From NCBI GenBank assembly GCA_049115955.1, contig JAGDZJ010000024.1, forward strand, positions 110,104 to 174,103: DNA of 64,000 bases, read 5' to 3'. The translations under genes were made by a program, and so were the position numbers. Positions 26,727 to 35,451 of the stretch are shown here, in pieces. The stretch comes from Salinispirillum sp049115955. Lineage in GTDB: Bacteria > Pseudomonadota > Gammaproteobacteria > Pseudomonadales > Natronospirillaceae. How positions within the stretch are numbered: position 1 is the first letter of the stretch; each line of letters opens with the position of its first letter. Under the pieces are notes generated by a model. The model saw only the letters and a program-made list of their open reading frames with translations. It searched no databases and was not told the DNA's origin.

Positions 26727-29377
26727 GTGTTAGAAGCCTATCGTAAACACGTAGAAGAACGTGCCGCACAAGGCATCCCACCCAAGCCTCTGAACGCTGA
26801 GCAAGTTACCGCTCTGGTGGAGCTTCTGAAAAACCCACCGAAGGGTGAAGAAGACTTTATTCTCGATCTGATTGTCGAGCGCGTACCTCCGGGCGTTGAT
26901 GAAGCGGCTTATGTAAAAGCCGGTTACCTGTCGGCTATCGCCAAAGGCGAAGACCAAAGCCCGTTGATCAGCAAGTCGCGTGCGGTTGAACTGCTGGGCA
27001 CTATGCTCGGTGGTTATAACATCGAGACTCTGGTTGGCTTACTGAAAGACGCCGACTTGGGCGCCGTCGCTGCTGAGCAGTTGAAAAAGACCTTGCTAGT
27101 CTTTGATGCATTTCACGATGTGGCCGAACAAGCCGATGCGGGTAACGCCAACGCGAAAGCCGTTATGCAAAGCTGGGCGGACGCTGAATGGTTCCTGAAC
27201 CGTGCGCCACTGGCTGACAAGATTACCCTGACCGTGTTCAAAGTCCCCGGTGAAACCAACACCGACGACCTGTCGCCTGCACAGGATGCATGGTCACGTC
27301 CGGACATCCCGCTGCACGGCTTGGCCATGCTGAAGAACCCGCGTGATGGTATGGAACCCAACCCCATTGCCACCATTGAAAACCTGAAAGCCAAAGGTCA
27401 CCCCGTCGCTTACGTGGGCGACGTTGTAGGTACGGGTTCATCGCGTAAGTCTGCGACCAACTCCGTACTCTGGTTCACTGGCGACGACATCCCGTTCGTA
27501 CCGAACAAGCGTGCTGGTGGTTTCTGCTTGGGCGGCAAAATTGCTCCTATCTTCTTCAACACCATGGAAGACGCTGGTGCATTGCCGATCGAGCTGGACG
27601 TATCAGAAATGAATACCGGCGACATCATCGACATTTTCCCGTACGAAGGGAAAGTAGAGAAAGACGGCAAAGTCATTACTGAATTCAGCCTGAAAACCGA
27701 CGTCCTGTTGGACGAAGTGCGTGCCGGCGGACGTATTCCTTTGATCATCGGCCGCGGCCTGACAGATCGCGCGCGCGAGCAAATGGGTCTGGCGCCTTCT
27801 GACGTATTCCGTCGTCCCGGTGTTACCGAGAAGAGTAACAAAGGCTTCACCCTGGCGCAGAAGATGGTCGGCAAAGCCTGTGGCACTGACGGCATCCGCC
27901 CTGGCCAGTACTGCGAACCTAAGATGACCACCGTTGGCTCGCAGGACACCACCGGTCCGATGACCCGTGATGAACTGAAAGACTTGGCATGCTTGGGCTT
28001 CTCAACCGATTTGGTGATGCAGTCCTTCTGCCACACCGCGGCCTATCCGAAGCCGGTAGACATCGATACACAGCACACCCTGCCCGACTTCATCATGAAC
28101 CGTGGCGGTGTGTCTTTGCGTCCTGGTGACGGCATCATCCACTCATGGCTGAACCGTATGCTGCTGCCTGACACCGTGGGTACCGGTGGTGATTCGCACA
28201 CCCGCTTCCCTATGGGCATTTCTTTCCCCGCAGGTTCTGGCTTGGTGGCGTTCGCCGCGGCTACTGGCGTTATGCCACTGGACATGCCGGAGTCCGTGCT
28301 GGTACGTTTTAAAGGTAAGCGTCAGCCTGGCATCACGCTGCGTGACTTGGTACACGCCATTCCTTACTACGGCATCAAAGAAGGCCTCCTGACCGTTGAG
28401 AAGAAAGGCAAGATCAACGAATTCTCGGGTCGCATTCTAGAAATCGAAGGTCTGGAAGAGTTGACCGTAGAACAAGCATTCGAACTGTCTGACGCTTCCG
28501 CTGAACGGTCAGCCGCCGGTTGCACCATCACCCTGTCGGAAGACTCGGTAGCGGAATACCTGCGCTCCAACATCGTCATGCTGCGCTGGATGATTGCCAA
28601 TGGCTATGGCGACCCACGCACGCTGGAACGTCGTGCTAAAGCAATGGAAGAGTGGCTGGCCAAGCCATCGTTGATGCGTGCTGACAAAGACGCCGAGTAC
28701 GCGCACGTGATCGAAATCGACATGTCTGACATCAAAGAGCCCATCCTGTGTGCGCCGAACGATCCAGACGATGCTCGCTTGCTGTCTGACGTACAAGGCG
28801 ACAAGATCGATGAAGTGTTCATCGGCTCGTGCATGACCAACANNTATAAGAGACAGCCCCCCCCCCCTCTCCCCCCCCCCCTTCCCTCCAGGTCTTCATC
28901 GGCTCGTGCATGACCAACATCGGTCACTTCCGTGCGGCGGGTAAATTGCTGGAACAACATAACGGTTCGCTGAGCACGCGTCTGTGGGTTTCTCCACCAA
29001 CGAAGATGGATCAGCATGTATTAATGGAAGAAGGCTACTACAACATCTATGGTCGTGCCGGTGCACGTACCGAGATGCCCGGTTGCTCATTGTGCATGGG
29101 TAACCAAGCACGCGTTGCTGCCAAGTCTACCGTGGTATCCACTTCGACGCGTAACTTCCCGAACCGTTTAGGTGATGGTGCCAACGTGTATCTGGCGTCA
29201 GCAGAACTGGCGGCGATCTCTTCCGTACTGGGCAAATTGCCCTCGCCTGCCGAGTATCTGGAGTACGCCAACAAGATCGACAGTATGTCGGGTGAGGTAT
29301 ATCGCTACCTGAACTTCGACAAAATGGACGACTTTGTTGCCGCTGCATCCTCGGTGATCGCCACCGATGCCGCGTAA
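26727..29377 (+). CDS. acnB: Aconitate hydratase B (interrupted by an assembly artefact)
   Basis: TCA-cycle enzyme, citrate to isocitrate, and very similar to E. coli AcnB from the first residue (MLEAYRKHVEERAAQGIPPK). I chose the GTG at 27 bases into the run (26727) because homologues start there and GGAGAA precedes it. A TTG 18 bp upstream is not needed. The Fe-S cysteine region GSCMTN is duplicated: bases 28843-28919 hold NN, a Tn5/Nextera adapter fragment, a C-rich run and a 25-bp repeat of 28818-28842. Removing these 77 bases restores one frame of 857 codons, near the E. coli length of 865, ending with PGCSLCMGNQARV and STRNFPNRLG. The gene is therefore intact in the organism. An intrinsic terminator follows. 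Confidence 0.96.
28843..28919. other. Assembly artefact: NN, transposon-adapter fragment, C-rich run and duplication
   Basis: NN at 28843-28844 is followed by TATAAGAGACAG (28845-28856), the 3' end of the Tn5 mosaic end used in Nextera libraries. A nearly pure C tract runs to 28890. The stretch 28895-28919 then repeats 28818-28842 exactly. None of this has a biological counterpart in acnB. It is unremoved adapter and low-quality read sequence at a contig join. Confidence 0.93.
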
Positions 29378-29413
29378 TAACCACTAAGTTGGCGTAAGTC
29401 ACTCATTAGTGCC

Positions 29414-29444
29414 AAAAAGCCCTGCACATGCAGGGCTTTTTTTA
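29414..29444 (+). terminator. Intrinsic terminator after acnB
   Basis: GCCCTGCA (29419-29426) and TGCAGGGC (29429-29436) form a perfect stem with a 2-base centre. It is preceded by five A and followed by seven T, so it could work in both directions. It ends the acnB transcript and insulates the response-regulator operon. Confidence 0.9.
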
Positions 29445-29493
29445 TGGTATTGTCTTAAACTTATCAGTATTAGAATCAGTAGCTTATTTGATC

Positions 29494-29859
29494 ATGTCTA
29501 TTCCAATCCTAATTTGTGATGACTCCAGTTTCGCCCGCAAGCAGATGGCGCGAACACTCCCTCCTGAATGGGACGTTACCATCAGCTATGCCGAAAATGG
29601 CCTTGAAGCCTTAGACGCCGTACGTGCAGGTAAAGGCAACGTCATGTTTCTGGATTTGACCATGCCGATCATGGACGGCTATCAGGTGCTTGAAGTCATC
29701 AAACAAGAAGATTTGCCGTGTATGGTCATTGTCGTCTCCGGCGACATACAACCAGAAGCAATAGCTCGCGTGAAGCAACTCGGTGCACTGGAGTTTATCG
29801 AGAAGCCCATAGATCCAGACAAAACTCGCCAGGTTTTGTCAGAATTTGGCATTTTATAG
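29494..29859 (+). CDS. Single-domain response regulator (CheY-like)
   Basis: 121 residues from the ATG at 29494 (MSIPILICDDSSFARKQM). An upstream in-frame start would add residues that homologues lack and overlap the terminator. The receiver domain is complete: acidic pair D9/D10, phosphorylation site D54 in FLDLTMP, the S82 switch residue and K104 in EKPID. No output domain. Two genes with chemotaxis- and c-di-GMP-type functions follow closely (15 and 2 bp gaps), so it probably relays a signal to CheC and the diguanylate cyclase. Confidence 0.88.
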   Translation: MSIPILICDDSSFARKQMARTLPPEWDVTISYAENGLEALDAVRAGKGNVMFLDLTMPIMDGYQVLEVIKQEDLPCMVIVVSGDIQPEAIARVKQLGALEFIEKPIDPDKTRQVLSEFGIL

Positions 29860-29874
29860 GGGCATTGTTCAATC

Positions 29875-30486
29875 GTGACTGAACAACTACTACTAAACGA
29901 AGAGCAACGCGACTGCTTACAAGAGCTCTCCAACGTCGCTATGGGTCAAGCAGCTAGCCTGCTGGCTCGCTTGCTTGACGTTTTTGTGGAATTGCCCATA
30001 CCCAAAGTGAATGTGATAGAAATCACCGACCTGCATATGGCGTTACAGGCACTGGACGGCGAAGAACGCTCGTCTGCGGTCTGCCAAGGATTCGCCGGCA
30101 ACGGCGTTACGGGCGAAGCGATGTTGATTTTCAACGACTCCAGCTTCGAAGACATTGCGGCACTGATGGCCTATACCGGTCAGCAATCTGAAGACATCGA
30201 AATCGAACTGTTGATGGACGTTGCCAACATCCTTATCGGTGCCTTCATTCGCAAATTTTCAGAACAAGTTGATCTAAACTTTAGCCAAGGCCACCCTACG
30301 GTGCTCGGCCAGCACCAGCCGATTCGTGACCTGCTGAAGCCAACCAACCACAGTTGGCACAAAACCTTATCTATCGAGATCAGCTACAACATCGAAAACC
30401 ATAACGTACATTGCGACTTACTGGTGCTCTTTACCGAAGAGTCACTGCCTGTACTCTGGAAAAAAATTCAGTATCTCTTGGATTAA
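29875..30486 (+). CDS. CheC-like phosphatase
   Basis: 203 residues, starting at a GTG. CheC/CheX/FliY-family proteins dephosphorylate CheY-P. The active-site pattern D/S-x3-E-x2-N-x22-P appears twice: D13, E17, N20, P43 (exact) and a second copy in ELLMDVAN...HP with Asp in place of Glu. Two active sites, one perhaps weaker, suggest a functional phosphatase for the preceding response regulator. The organisation RR-CheC-GGDEF is a three-gene module. The following gene starts 2 bp later. Confidence 0.85.
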   Translation: MTEQLLLNEEQRDCLQELSNVAMGQAASLLARLLDVFVELPIPKVNVIEITDLHMALQALDGEERSSAVCQGFAGNGVTGEAMLIFNDSSFEDIAALMAYTGQQSEDIEIELLMDVANILIGAFIRKFSEQVDLNFSQGHPTVLGQHQPIRDLLKPTNHSWHKTLSIEISYNIENHNVHCDLLVLFTEESLPVLWKKIQYLLD

Positions 30487-30488
30487 AC

Positions 30489-31448
30489 ATGCCTGATAAC
30501 AACGATATCCGCGATTTTCATTGGATGGTTGAAATCCTGCAAACCATAGACATTGGTCTGGTGGTGATAGATAACGAGTACAAGATCACGACGTGGAATG
30601 CGTTCATGGAGAACCATTCCGGCAAACAAGCCAGCAGTGTAAAAAGCGACAGCATCTTTGATGTCTTCCCTGAATTACCGGAACAGTGGTTTCGGCAGAA
30701 AACAGACACCGTACGGATGCTGAACATTCGCACCTTTACGACGTGGGAACAGCGGCCCTACTTGGCGCGCTTCCGGAACTACCACCCGATCACCAGCACG
30801 GCTGAGTTCATGTACCAGAACAGCATGCTGTACCCCATCGTTGATACACGTGGCGCAGTGACGCACATCGCCTTGGTTATATTCGACGTTACCGACATTG
30901 CTACCAGTAAGTTGGCCTTGCAAGAGGCCAATGGCGAACTTGAACGACTGAGTCGGACCGACGGTCTGAGCCAATTGTTCAACCGGTCTTTTTGGGAGGA
31001 ATGCTTACATCGGGAGCTACAGCGCAGCCGCCGTCACCAACATCCCGCCAGTCTAATTATTTTGGACGTCGACCTCTTCAAAGAAGTTAACGATACGCAC
31101 GGGCATGTGGCTGGCGATGACGTAATCCGCTTCATTGGTCGCCAAATGCGCCTCAATCTTCGCGAGACCGATGTCGGCGGGCGCTACGGCGGTGAAGAGT
31201 TTGCCATCATTCTGCCGGAGACCAGTGCTGACGACGCGTTGGTTTTTGCCGAACGGCTGCGTTACGTCGTAGAGGAGGCCACGATGAAACACGATGACTC
31301 GGAGTTTAAGATCACCATCAGCTTGGGGATCGCCGAACTGGACGAGCAAATGAGCATCGAACAGAATTGGATTGAAGCGGCCGACCATGCCCTGTATGAA
31401 TCCAAAAAAAATGGTCGCAACCGTACGACCATCTTTCGTCGCAAGTAG
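30489..31448 (+). CDS. PAS-GGDEF diguanylate cyclase
   Basis: 319 residues from the ATG at 30489; the longer frame upstream would overlap CheC. An N-terminal PAS domain (~residues 12-125: DIGLVVIDNEYKITTWNAF) is followed by a GGDEF domain (~165-315). The active-site motif is GGEEF and the I-site RETD lies exactly five residues before it, so active and product-inhibited synthesis of c-di-GMP is expected. No membrane segment is seen, so the sensor is cytosolic. It is 2 bp from CheC and therefore co-translated. The end faces a convergent gene 12 bp away. Confidence 0.9.
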   Translation: MPDNNDIRDFHWMVEILQTIDIGLVVIDNEYKITTWNAFMENHSGKQASSVKSDSIFDVFPELPEQWFRQKTDTVRMLNIRTFTTWEQRPYLARFRNYHPITSTAEFMYQNSMLYPIVDTRGAVTHIALVIFDVTDIATSKLALQEANGELERLSRTDGLSQLFNRSFWEECLHRELQRSRRHQHPASLIILDVDLFKEVNDTHGHVAGDDVIRFIGRQMRLNLRETDVGGRYGGEEFAIILPETSADDALVFAERLRYVVEEATMKHDDSEFKITISLGIAELDEQMSIEQNWIEAADHALYESKKNGRNRTTIFRRK

Positions 31449-31460
31449 CAACCACTCGTC

Positions 31461-31901
31461 TCAAGCCAGAATCGACATCCACAGTATCAAGTCTTGCCGG
31501 TTGATCGGCTCATTACCGACAAACACCAAGCGCGTTGGCGGAAATTGCTGCAGGTATTCGGCCTGCTCCAGCAGACTGGGCAAATGCCGATTATACGACT
31601 CCTCACTGAAACTCGGCGGTCTAAATGCGCGCAATCGCTCCGCCAGATCATCGCAGTCTACCTGCAGCGGATCGGTATCACCCAGTATGCAAGCTTGGCC
31701 GGACATAGGGTAGGCGTAGATGAAGGTGAACCCTTTAGGTATCTCGGTTTGCGCTAGCCGGCCTGCCGCCGGGCGCGAGATATCCACAAACGGGAGATGT
31801 TGACCATCAAGATACCCGTAGAGATGTATTTCAACCTTATGTCGTCGGAGCAAATCCAACAATGTGGTGATTTCTGGAACCACCGGTAAGGGATACGGCA
31901 T
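31461..31901 (-). CDS. Conserved-looking hypothetical protein
   Basis: 146 residues. The ATG at 31901 has GGGGA just upstream. The sequence has well-spaced charged and hydrophobic residues and motifs like KVEIHLYGYLDG and PSFSEESYNRHLP, so it reads as a real globular cytoplasmic protein. I do not recognise a family. It converges on the PAS-GGDEF gene, and no operon partner is evident. An overlapping frame on the same strand (31754-31966) looks spurious. Confidence 0.5.
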   Translation of the reverse strand: MPYPLPVVPEITTLLDLLRRHKVEIHLYGYLDGQHLPFVDISRPAAGRLAQTEIPKGFTFIYAYPMSGQACILGDTDPLQVDCDDLAERLRAFRPPSFSEESYNRHLPSLLEQAEYLQQFPPTRLVFVGNEPINRQDLILWMSILA

Positions 31902-32019
31902 ACTTCCCCACTGCCCTGTTCAATCAATAAGCAGAAACCTTGGCAATAACTCGCCAACCAACGCACATCATTCCGTTTGAGCTGGTAATACTAGACAAAA
32001 TCCCACTCAAAACAAGACA

Positions 32020-32778
32020 TTATTCAGGCTTGTGAACAATGTAATGCAAGTAACGCGCAAAAGGTCGGTACTCTGTCCGCTGTCCTAATGCCCACTCCAG
32101 CTCAATCTGATCTTCCAACCGAGGATTGTCTTTAAACAGCGGCCACATATAGTCGGTAAAACAACGTACGCCCAAGCGCTCCGTTATCACCATACCGAAG
32201 TCCGCCAACCATGCCTCTACGTCTGCGATGTTCAGTGGCGACACAGGCGTCAACCCCTTCTTATCACCCGCATAGTGGTTGCTCGTCGCTTTTCGGAGGT
32301 TACCTTTCAACAGGTTTTTAAAAATAATGCTCTCTGCATTGTAGAACAGTAAAGACAAAGCGCCACCCGGCTTTACTCGATCGCACAAGCGGGCAAGTCC
32401 CTCCTGAGGGTCGCCTAGCCACTCCAGCACAGCGTGGCCCAGCACCACATCATAACTGCCCTGCAAGTCCTGTAGCGGGCCCTGCGTCCACGCCACGGCA
32501 GCAGCATTGGGTGACGCCGCTACGTTCTGCTGTGCCGCTGCCAGCATCTCAGCCGCCAAATCGTTGTACGTCACCTGATGGCCATGCTCGGCGAACAACG
32601 CGGTCATCTGGCCTAGACCACCGGCGGCATCCAAAACACGCAATGTCGTATCTTGCTGACACAGCGGCAAAACGCCTCGCCGCACCAGCGCCATACGTAT
32701 CTGGCCTTTGCGGGAATCGTAGATATTTTTTTGGAAACGGTCGACCAGATGAGAAAAGCTTACATCAGCGGATGTCAC
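32020..32778 (-). CDS. cmoM: tRNA 5-carboxymethoxyuridine methyltransferase CmoM (SmtA-like)
   Basis: 252 residues from a GTG at 32778, preceded by TTGGAG at proper spacing. The upstream TTG has no support. It methylates cmo5U34 to mcmo5U34 in tRNAs that read degenerate codons. Similarity to E. coli CmoM is clear: FQKNIYDSRKGQIR, LRVLDAAGGLGQMTALFAEHG (SAM site), AVLEWLGDP, LSLLFYNAE and ARYLHYIVHKPE. cmoA and cmoB are not in the window. Confidence 0.88.
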   Translation of the reverse strand: MTSADVSFSHLVDRFQKNIYDSRKGQIRMALVRRGVLPLCQQDTTLRVLDAAGGLGQMTALFAEHGHQVTYNDLAAEMLAAAQQNVAASPNAAAVAWTQGPLQDLQGSYDVVLGHAVLEWLGDPQEGLARLCDRVKPGGALSLLFYNAESIIFKNLLKGNLRKATSNHYAGDKKGLTPVSPLNIADVEAWLADFGMVITERLGVRCFTDYMWPLFKDNPRLEDQIELEWALGQRTEYRPFARYLHYIVHKPE

Positions 32779-32946
32779 AAACAGGCTCCAACAGAAGAAC
32801 AATCATTCAGTTACATCAGAGCCGCGAGTTTACTCATGTAGGACGTTCGATACGACATTTTTCATTGCGAGGGTTAAGAAGCTACCATCGCAATGAAAGC
32901 CGTAAGTAAATAGCGCTACTAGCGCATCGGTGGAGCACGTTCTAAT

Positions 32947-33345
32947 CTAGTTCGCCTCAGGCAACTTTGCTACAACCTTGATCTCAAATTGAAAGCCGTA
33001 GAGCCAGGTTACCCCGATACCGGTTAGCGTCGGATACGGAGCCTCGCCCCAATAGTCCGCCAACACATTCCAGAAGATATCCATCTTGGAGTCTGGATCA
33101 ACAATATAAAAAGTGACATCGACCACATCGTCGAACGTGCATCCGGCGGCACTGAGAACGGCATTCAAATTATCAAACGCGAGTCTGAACTGTTTCTCCA
33201 AGTCAGGTTCCTGTGAGCCATCCTCGCGACTGCCCACCTGGCCCGACACAAACAAAAAACCATTGGAACGAACGGCCGGTGAATAACGGTTCTGCTCGTA
33301 AAGCGCCTGGCGACCGGCTGGGAAAACAACGTCACGTGTTGCCAT
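32947..33345 (-). CDS. RidA family protein
   Basis: 132 residues from the inner ATG at 33345, preceded by GGAGA; an ATG 12 bp upstream is less likely. Trimeric RidA-like fold: NRYSPAVRSNGFLFVSGQVG, then FRLAFDNLNAVLSAAGCTFDDVVDVTFY, then PTLTGIGVTWL. Canonical RidA deaminases carry an Arg in the motif ending of the C-terminal half (PAR). Here that position reads PTLTGIGVTWL, so it may belong to a different Rid subfamily without enamine-deaminase activity. Divergent from a LysR regulator that may control it. Confidence 0.85.
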   Translation of the reverse strand: MATRDVVFPAGRQALYEQNRYSPAVRSNGFLFVSGQVGSREDGSQEPDLEKQFRLAFDNLNAVLSAAGCTFDDVVDVTFYIVDPDSKMDIFWNVLADYWGEAPYPTLTGIGVTWLYGFQFEIKVVAKLPEAN

Positions 33346-33431
33346 GTCTATCTCCATCTTGGTGTTCTAGTGAGTGAGACAGCACTTTACTATTCTCACC
33401 GATGGCTAATAAATCACCGATTCCAGTCAAC

Positions 33432-33454
33432 ATTGTTTGTATAATGTGAACAAT
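33432..33454. promoter_or_regulatory. LysR-type operator (T-N11-A) overlapping a -10 element
   Basis: ATTGTT (33432-33437), 11 bases, then AACAAT (33449-33454) give a perfect 6-bp interrupted palindrome with the T-N11-A spacing of LysR-family sites. A TATAAT (33440-33445) lies inside it. It is between ridA and the divergent lysR gene, 22 bp before the lysR start, which fits autorepression and control of ridA. Confidence 0.6.
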
Positions 33455-33476
33455 CAACTCGTACTTGGAGTGCAAT

Positions 33477-34406
33477 ATGGACCGCTTCAACGCCATGCAA
33501 GCTTTCGCTCGAGTGGTGGAAACTGGCAGTTTCACCAAAGCTGCAGAGACTCTTCAATTGAGCAGAGCCAACGTAACGCAACTCGTGCAACAACTGGAGG
33601 CACGGCTGCGCGTCAAACTGTTTAACCGCACAACCCGAAAGGTCAATGTTACGGCGGACGGTGCCGCTTATTACGAGCGCGTCGTAAAGCTACTTGCGGA
33701 CATGGATGATGCTGAAACCAGCCTATCGAACGCATCAGCAGCGCCCCGTGGTCGCTTAAGAGTTGATGTACCTAGCCCCCTCGCCACCAAGGTTTTACTG
33801 CCATCATTAGACAACTTTCATGCCCGATACCCCGACATTCAGCTCGACTTGGGTGTGAGTGACCGCGTAGTGGACATGATCGGAGAAGGTGTAGATTGTG
33901 TAGTGCGAGGGGGTGAACTTACCGACCTTTCTCTGGTCGCGCGGCGTGTCTGCAACTTACCGTTTGGCATCTATGCAGCACCGTGTTATCTCGAACGTTA
34001 CGGCACGCCTTTGCACCCACAAGAATTGGCAGGCCCACATCACCATACCGTAGGATTCACTTGGGCCAGAACGGGCAAAGCACTGCCGTATAATCTTCAA
34101 AAGGACGGTGAGAGAATTACCGTGCACGGGCGATACAAAGTGTCTGTGGATGACGGCAATGCCTGCCTTGCTGCCGGCTTAGCCGGTTTAGGCGTGTTTG
34201 CTCTACCTTACTATATGTGCCAAGAACCGGTCGCGCGCGGTGAACTCATACCCTTGTTCGAGCAATGGCGCCCTGACGACATGCCACTGTATGTCGCCTT
34301 CCCGCCTAACCGCCACGTTAGCGCAAAACTTAGAGTCTTCATCAACTGGATTGTCGAACTCATGGCACAGCACGATGCCGCAGACCCAGCCACTAAGAGA
34401 TCTTAA
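33477..34406 (+). CDS. LysR family transcriptional regulator
   Basis: 309 residues from the ATG at 33477, which follows TTGGAG. An in-frame TTG at 33465 is not needed. The N-terminal winged helix is clear (MQAFARVVETGSFTKAAETL then LSRANVTQLVQQLEARLRVKLFNRTTRKV). The substrate-binding domain is typical of the CrgA-like group (PRGRLRVDVPSPLATKVLLP and GEGVDCVVRGGEL). It probably regulates the divergent ridA-family gene and itself through the palindrome between them. The inducer is unknown. Confidence 0.9.
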   Translation: MDRFNAMQAFARVVETGSFTKAAETLQLSRANVTQLVQQLEARLRVKLFNRTTRKVNVTADGAAYYERVVKLLADMDDAETSLSNASAAPRGRLRVDVPSPLATKVLLPSLDNFHARYPDIQLDLGVSDRVVDMIGEGVDCVVRGGELTDLSLVARRVCNLPFGIYAAPCYLERYGTPLHPQELAGPHHHTVGFTWARTGKALPYNLQKDGERITVHGRYKVSVDDGNACLAAGLAGLGVFALPYYMCQEPVARGELIPLFEQWRPDDMPLYVAFPPNRHVSAKLRVFINWIVELMAQHDAADPATKRS

Positions 34407-34531
34407 CCACGACAAAGGCTAGGTACTCGAGAAACGAGCACAACTGAAAAATGATTAATTTATGATCTACAAGCGACGTTTGCATGAAATGTAACGAGGA
34501 GAGCGGAAGAAACGATTTCTAGGGGGAAATT

Positions 34532-34608
34532 TGGTCGGGCATAGAGGATTTGAACCTCTGACCCTCGCCACCCCATGACGATGCGCTACCAGACTGCGCT
34601 AATGCCCG
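34532..34608 (-). tRNA. tRNA-Pro (anticodon GGG)
   Basis: 77 nt, with 7-bp acceptor stem (CGGGCAT pairing with ATGCCCG), D arm GCGCAG...GCGC, anticodon stem TCGTC/GGCGA, and TTCAAAT in the T loop. The anticodon loop ATGGGGT gives GGG at 34574-34572. The 3' CCA is encoded. Nearly identical in layout to E. coli proL. The upstream sequence on this strand shows TTGTAT-N16-TATTAT followed by a GC-rich discriminator, a plausible stable-RNA promoter (34621-34648). Confidence 0.96.
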
Positions 34609-34652
34609 ACTACGCGGAGGATAATACTCTAACCGATTGAAAATACAAGCCT

Positions 34653-35156
34653 TTATTTCAGGCTATCCCTGACCTCTTCCAGCATATCCACAAGCTCAGA
34701 GATGTCATTTCGGGTGATGCCAATCACCTTGGGAGGTTGCTTCGGTATGCGCAAATGACCTAAGTCGAAATCAGCACCGATGTCTTCTGCAGTCAAACGT
34801 GTGGGCTCGTCGAGCGTATGCGATGACGCAACGGCCGGGCTCATGGCCTCTTCCAGCGACACAGGGGGTTTGGCGGGCTTTTGTCGGGCTTTTTGCTCTT
34901 GTTCGAGCTTTTGGCGAGCACCGTTAATAGTGAACCCTTCATCGTAGAGAAGCTGACGAATGGTGTGAATCAAGAGCACATCATCGCGCTGATAATAGCG
35001 GCGATTACCACGTCGCTTTACGGGATTCAGCTGCGGAAACTCTTGTTCCCAATAACGCAACACATGCGTCTTAAGGCCACATAGCTCCGCCACCTCACCG
35101 ATGGTGAAGTATCGTTTAGCTGGAATATCCTGCATGTTATTCGACGTCCAGTCCAT
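34653..35156 (-). CDS. MerR family transcriptional regulator
   Basis: 167 residues. The N-terminal MerR helix-turn-helix is clear: KRYFTIGEVAELCGLKTHVLRYWEQEFPQL then RRGNRRYYQRDDVLLIHTIRQLL. The C-terminal half is a Pro-rich linker and a short helical tail, with no metal-binding cysteines, so it is unlikely to be a metal sensor. It is always found after ihfA in Pseudomonas-like genomes. The ATG at 35156 overlaps the ihfA end by 20 bp; the ATG at 35135 just after the ihfA stop is an alternative. Its target is unknown. Last gene of the pheST-ihfA operon. Confidence 0.9.
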   Translation of the reverse strand: MDWTSNNMQDIPAKRYFTIGEVAELCGLKTHVLRYWEQEFPQLNPVKRRGNRRYYQRDDVLLIHTIRQLLYDEGFTINGARQKLEQEQKARQKPAKPPVSLEEAMSPAVASSHTLDEPTRLTAEDIGADFDLGHLRIPKQPPKVIGITRNDISELVDMLEEVRDSLK

Positions 35157-35448
35157 CGCTGCCGTCGTAGTTCTCTACCTGAACCTTCAACTTCTGGCCC
35201 GGACGGAACGTTACAACACGCCGTGCAGAGATCGGGATTTCTTCCCCGGTTTTAGGGTTTCGTCCCGGTCTCTGCCGTTTATCGCGCAAATCAAAATTGC
35301 CAAAACCCGACAATTTTACTTGCTCGTTGTGCACCAGGCTTTCTGTTATCTCTAGGAAAAACAGTTCAACCATCTCTTTGGCTTCACGCTTGTTGAGCCC
35401 AAGCTCTTCGTACAAACGTTCCGCCATTTCGGATTTGGTCAGTGCCAT
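35137..35448 (-). CDS. ihfA: Integration host factor subunit alpha
   Basis: 103 residues, typical length. DNA-bending architectural protein that forms a heterodimer with IhfB. RQRPGRNPKTGEEIPISARR carries the beta-arm proline that intercalates in the minor groove, and ALTKSEMAERLYEELGLNKR is the usual N-terminus. It starts 3 bp after the pheT stop, as in other gammaproteobacteria, so its level follows pheST transcription and any internal promoter inside pheT. Confidence 0.96.
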   Translation of the reverse strand: MALTKSEMAERLYEELGLNKREAKEMVELFFLEITESLVHNEQVKLSGFGNFDLRDKRQRPGRNPKTGEEIPISARRVVTFRPGQKLKVQVENYDGSDGLDVE

Positions 35449-35451
35449 GGT

